NCBI GenBank assembly: GCA_014529385.2
Contig: CM043966.1
Coordinates: forward strand, 38,147,588 to 38,211,587
Direction: 5' to 3'
DNA length: 64,000 bases
Source of the DNA: Adiantum capillus-veneris
Taxonomy: Eukaryota > Streptophyta > Polypodiopsida > Polypodiales > Pteridaceae
A model generated the notes under the pieces. The model made no database searches. It was not told the DNA's origin and was given only the letters and a program-made list of their open reading frames with translations. The position numbers and the translations under genes are program-made. Shown here one piece after another: positions 61,850 through 64,000 of the stretch. Position 1 is the first letter of the stretch; each line of letters begins with the position of its first letter.

Positions 61850-62100
61850 AAGTGGGAGGTTGTTGGGGTTAAAGCCCAAGTGGCTTCTTATACAGATATG
61901 GCCGCCCGCCCGCCTAACTCACTTATCACTAACTCTTTGTATATACTCACTTATACTTTTGTGGATAATAAGGTTTTGGGAGATAACCCTTCAAACGACT
62001 TCTGTGCGTACTGTGTAAGCTCTCTCTGTATCTGTGTGTGTGTGTGAGAGTCGATCAACGCTCCGCTCCGCGACTTCACCTTGGGTCTCTTTGTATCAAA
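61850..62100 (+). repeat. Polypurine tract and copia 3' LTR (right limit uncertain)
   Basis: AAGTGGGAGG (61850-61859) is a standard copia polypurine tract, and the LTR would begin TGTTGGGGTTAAAGCCC at 61861. With no 5' LTR for comparison, the end near TTTGTATCAAACC (about 62090-62105) is a guess. The LTR carries a GT/GA stretch at 62035-62048. Confidence 0.65.
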
Positions 62101-62104
62101 CCAA

Positions 62105-62125
62105 CTCTCCCTCTCATGTCCCCTC

Positions 62126-62163
<38 letters not shown>

Positions 62164-62375
62164 CCCCTCTCTCCCCTCCTTGGTTCGTCCCTCCCCCCCT
62201 CGCTCCCTCTCCCCCCTCTCTCTCTCTCTTTACACACACACACACACACATCCCCCACCTCTCTCTCTCTATGCTCACACCTCTCTCTAGCCCTTTCCCT
62301 TCCTTTTCTCCCCCCCCCCCCCCCCCCCCCCCCCTCCCCTCCCCCTCACTCCCTCTCCTTTCCCTCTCCCTTGGT

Positions 62376-62414
<39 letters not shown>

Positions 62415-62452
62415 CCCCCCCCCCCCCCCCCCCCCCCTCTCCCTCTCTCCCC

Positions 62453-62486
<34 letters not shown>

Positions 62487-62560
62487 TCCCCCACCTCTCT
62501 CTCTATGCTCACACCCTCTCCAGCCCTTTCCTTTCCTTTCTTCCCCCCCTCCCCCCCCCC

Positions 62561-62602
<42 letters not shown>

Positions 62603-62629
62603 GTCCAAACCCCTATCTTTCTCTCCGTG

Positions 62630-62700
<71 letters not shown>
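62105..62700 (+). repeat. CT-, C- and CA-rich simple sequence with an internal duplication
   Basis: CT tracts, C runs (62310-62334, 62378-62437, 62543-62571) and CA tracts alternate. A block CACACATCCCCCACCTCTCTC, TATGCTCACAC, AGCCCTTTCC occurs near 62245-62305 and again near 62480-62545, a period of about 237 bp. Long frames on both strands here are repeat translations. On the minus strand the G runs could form G-quadruplexes. Confidence 0.9.
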
Positions 62701-62721
<21 letters not shown>

Positions 62722-62729
62722 ACACACAC

Positions 62730-63060
62730 ATGCTTGAGCCTATTCCCTTGTCAGTGATACACACTATCATAGCCATTCGGCTCAACTCCTACTCCCTTCG
62801 ATGTGAAACAAGACGTTAGAACAATGAAGAAGAATCAATTTGATTGTGCACTTTTTATGCTCACTGCAAGTTTGAGAGTCTAAGTACCACACACTACTAG
62901 AGTGCTCAGCTTTTGGTCACATCCAAAGTTGCTTCCCTCACATTTTTAGCCATGACGTAGACCTATACACTGTCCTCTCCCATCCACAATATGGGCTCTC
63001 ATTGTGACTCTCATGACCACAATTTTGGAGCATCGAGTATCACTCATCAGCCACGATGGA
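62730..63060 (+). mobile_element. LINE-Q 3' fragment, plus orientation
   Basis: It begins ATGCTTGAGCCTATTCCCTTG after a CA tract; the frame gives MLEPIPLSVIHTIIAIRLNS, matching MLEPIPLSAIRTIAAVQLSS of LINE-Q ORF2. Matching continues through CTCAGCTTTTGGTCACATC and TTTTGGAGCATCGAGT to CACTCATCAGCCA, and stops before the 3' hairpin. Frames are broken downstream of 62820. Confidence 0.85.
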
Positions 63061-63078
63061 GAGGAGGGTGCTTGCTAG

Positions 63079-63081
<3 letters not shown>

Positions 63082-63161
<80 letters not shown>
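63082..63161 (+). repeat. (GA)n tract
   Basis: About 40 GA units, 20 bases after the end of the LINE-Q fragment. Here the LINE reads in the GA direction, opposite to the other copies. Confidence 0.95.
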
Positions 63162-63165
<4 letters not shown>

Positions 63166-63611
63166 GAAGGGCCGATGGAAAGAAAAGAGGGAGAGGATTT
63201 TGAGAGGGAGAGAGGGGGAGGGATTGTGTGAGAGAGAGAGGAGGAGAGCATTGCCTTTTTTTTTAATACAAAGAGGAAAAAAGGAATGAAAGTAGTTTAA
63301 GTATTAAAAAAAAACTCTCCCAAGCAAAGCAATAGTGATATCCAGGTAAAAAGGAATGAAAGTAGTTTAAATAAAAATAAAAAAAGCTCTCCGCCCTCTT
63401 TCCTCTCACAATCCCTCCCCCCTTCTCTCCCCGCTCGCCCTCTCCAACCCCCCCATCAGAGTTGAAAAAAAACGAGGTAAAGTGTTTTCAACCATCTAAA
63501 TTGTAAAATCTTGATTATATATTAAGAGGTCCTTGACCTAAAAATCGAGAGAATTTCAAGTTTGCCCTTATTTTCTTCAGTTAGGGAAAATGTATTTCTC
63601 TAGTGCTATCC

Positions 63612-63655
<44 letters not shown>

Positions 63656-63712
63656 ATTACTCCTCTCTCTAAGCTCCCTATCTCTCTCTACCCACCCCCT
63701 ACCTCTCTCTCC

Positions 63713-63768
<56 letters not shown>

Positions 63769-63800
63769 TATCCACTATTTTCTTCCCTTTTGTCCTATAG

Positions 63801-63838
<38 letters not shown>

Positions 63839-64000
63839 AGAAGAAGAAAAAGAGAATTTTAATGTCGTAGGAAACTATCCCAAGAGACCTTAAAGATCTA
63901 TCCAATGAGGAGAGTTGGGGGGAGAGGGAGAGGCACAGAGAGAGAGAGAGAGAGGATGGGGAGAGAAAGAGAAGGGGGAAGAAGGGGAAGGAGAGGGGAC
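63162..64000. repeat. Purine- and pyrimidine-rich simple sequence to the window end
   Basis: AAAGGAATGAAAGTAGTTTAA is repeated near 63283 and 63351 (period about 68 bp) with A runs. CT tracts lie at 63615-63651 and 63717-63764, and GA-rich purine sequence fills 63803-64000. No gene is seen. Confidence 0.7.

Larger units (their letters stand above)
58421..62100 (+). mobile_element. Ty1/copia LTR retrotransposon without a visible 5' LTR
   Basis: A leader with a duplicated motif (CAGTTTATAGGGGAGAC near 58485 and CAGTTTACAGGGGAAAC near 58590), gag-pol in copia order (gag, protease, integrase, RT), a polypurine tract and one LTR-like end. RT is cut and most of RNase H deleted. No 5' LTR, primer-binding site or target duplication was found, so the element is incomplete on the left. 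Confidence 0.88.

Noticed and set aside
62034-62819. 261- and 239-residue proline/serine-rich frames
   Set aside because: They run through C, CT and CA repeats and end in the LINE-Q fragment (MLEPIPLS); not an extensin-like gene.
62730-63161. LINE-Q fragment at 62.7 kb as a further clean case of GA targeting
   Set aside because: It ends 20 bases before the tract, lacks the 3' hairpin and reads in the opposite direction relative to GA, so it does not support the same mechanism.

Overview
The window reads as repeat-packed nuclear DNA of a land plant. The basis is plant L1-type LINE proteins with a C-terminal zf-RVT zinc-binding domain, a Ty3/gypsy element primed by initiator-Met tRNA, a Ty1/copia element, several rolling-circle (Helitron) elements and a 38-40% GC-looking background. 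I recognise no intact host gene. The mass of (GT)n(GA)n compound microsatellites, together with a second LINE whose reverse transcriptase looks animal-like, makes me think of a fern or other non-seed plant. That is inference only.

Layout. 1-5939: a decayed L1-type LINE (called LINE-P here; about 1331-2897 plus 4674-4930) split by a solo gypsy LTR (2903-4668, 5-bp duplication TAGTA). 5940-16726: two partial copies of one Helitron in tandem; the first has a nearly intact second-type LINE (LINE-Q, 6541-11147, minus) sitting inside its (GA)n tract. 16727-25879: a chain of nested or abutting Helitrons (16860-19380 with a striking double 3' hairpin; 19644-23418; one starting at 23659), hAT-like MITEs and long GA tracts. 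25880-29066: a second LINE-P copy (minus). 30260-35872 and 40919-45395: two direct copies of a ~1.3-kb sequence with a TATA box; each is interrupted by a different Helitron (30895-35182 and 42038-45206), so each copy shows the empty site of the other. The ~5 kb between them holds a 931-bp tandem duplication and no recognisable protein. 48204-55111: a Ty3/gypsy element (minus) with LTRs, primer-binding site and a perfect 5-bp target duplication, but with large deletions in RT and integrase; it landed in another Helitron remnant. 58421-62100: a Ty1/copia element (plus) whose gag-pol keeps one frame for 2.7 kb but carries nine premature stops, then a frameshift and a large deletion. 62105-64000: CT/C-rich and GA-rich simple sequence around a LINE-Q 3' fragment.

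How the pieces relate. Nearly everything is nested transposable elements. Comparing repeated copies inside the window gives empty sites for the solo LTR, for two Helitrons and for LINE-Q. The most interesting candidate system is LINE-Q: its ORF1 and ORF2 share one frame across a single UAG with no AUG starting ORF2; its 3' end has a short hairpin; and most of its copies abut a (GA)n tract, with a sister Helitron carrying the same tract uninterrupted. This suggests a LINE that targets, or terminates on, GA/TC microsatellites and so shapes this microsatellite-rich landscape. No family was confirmed by database search.
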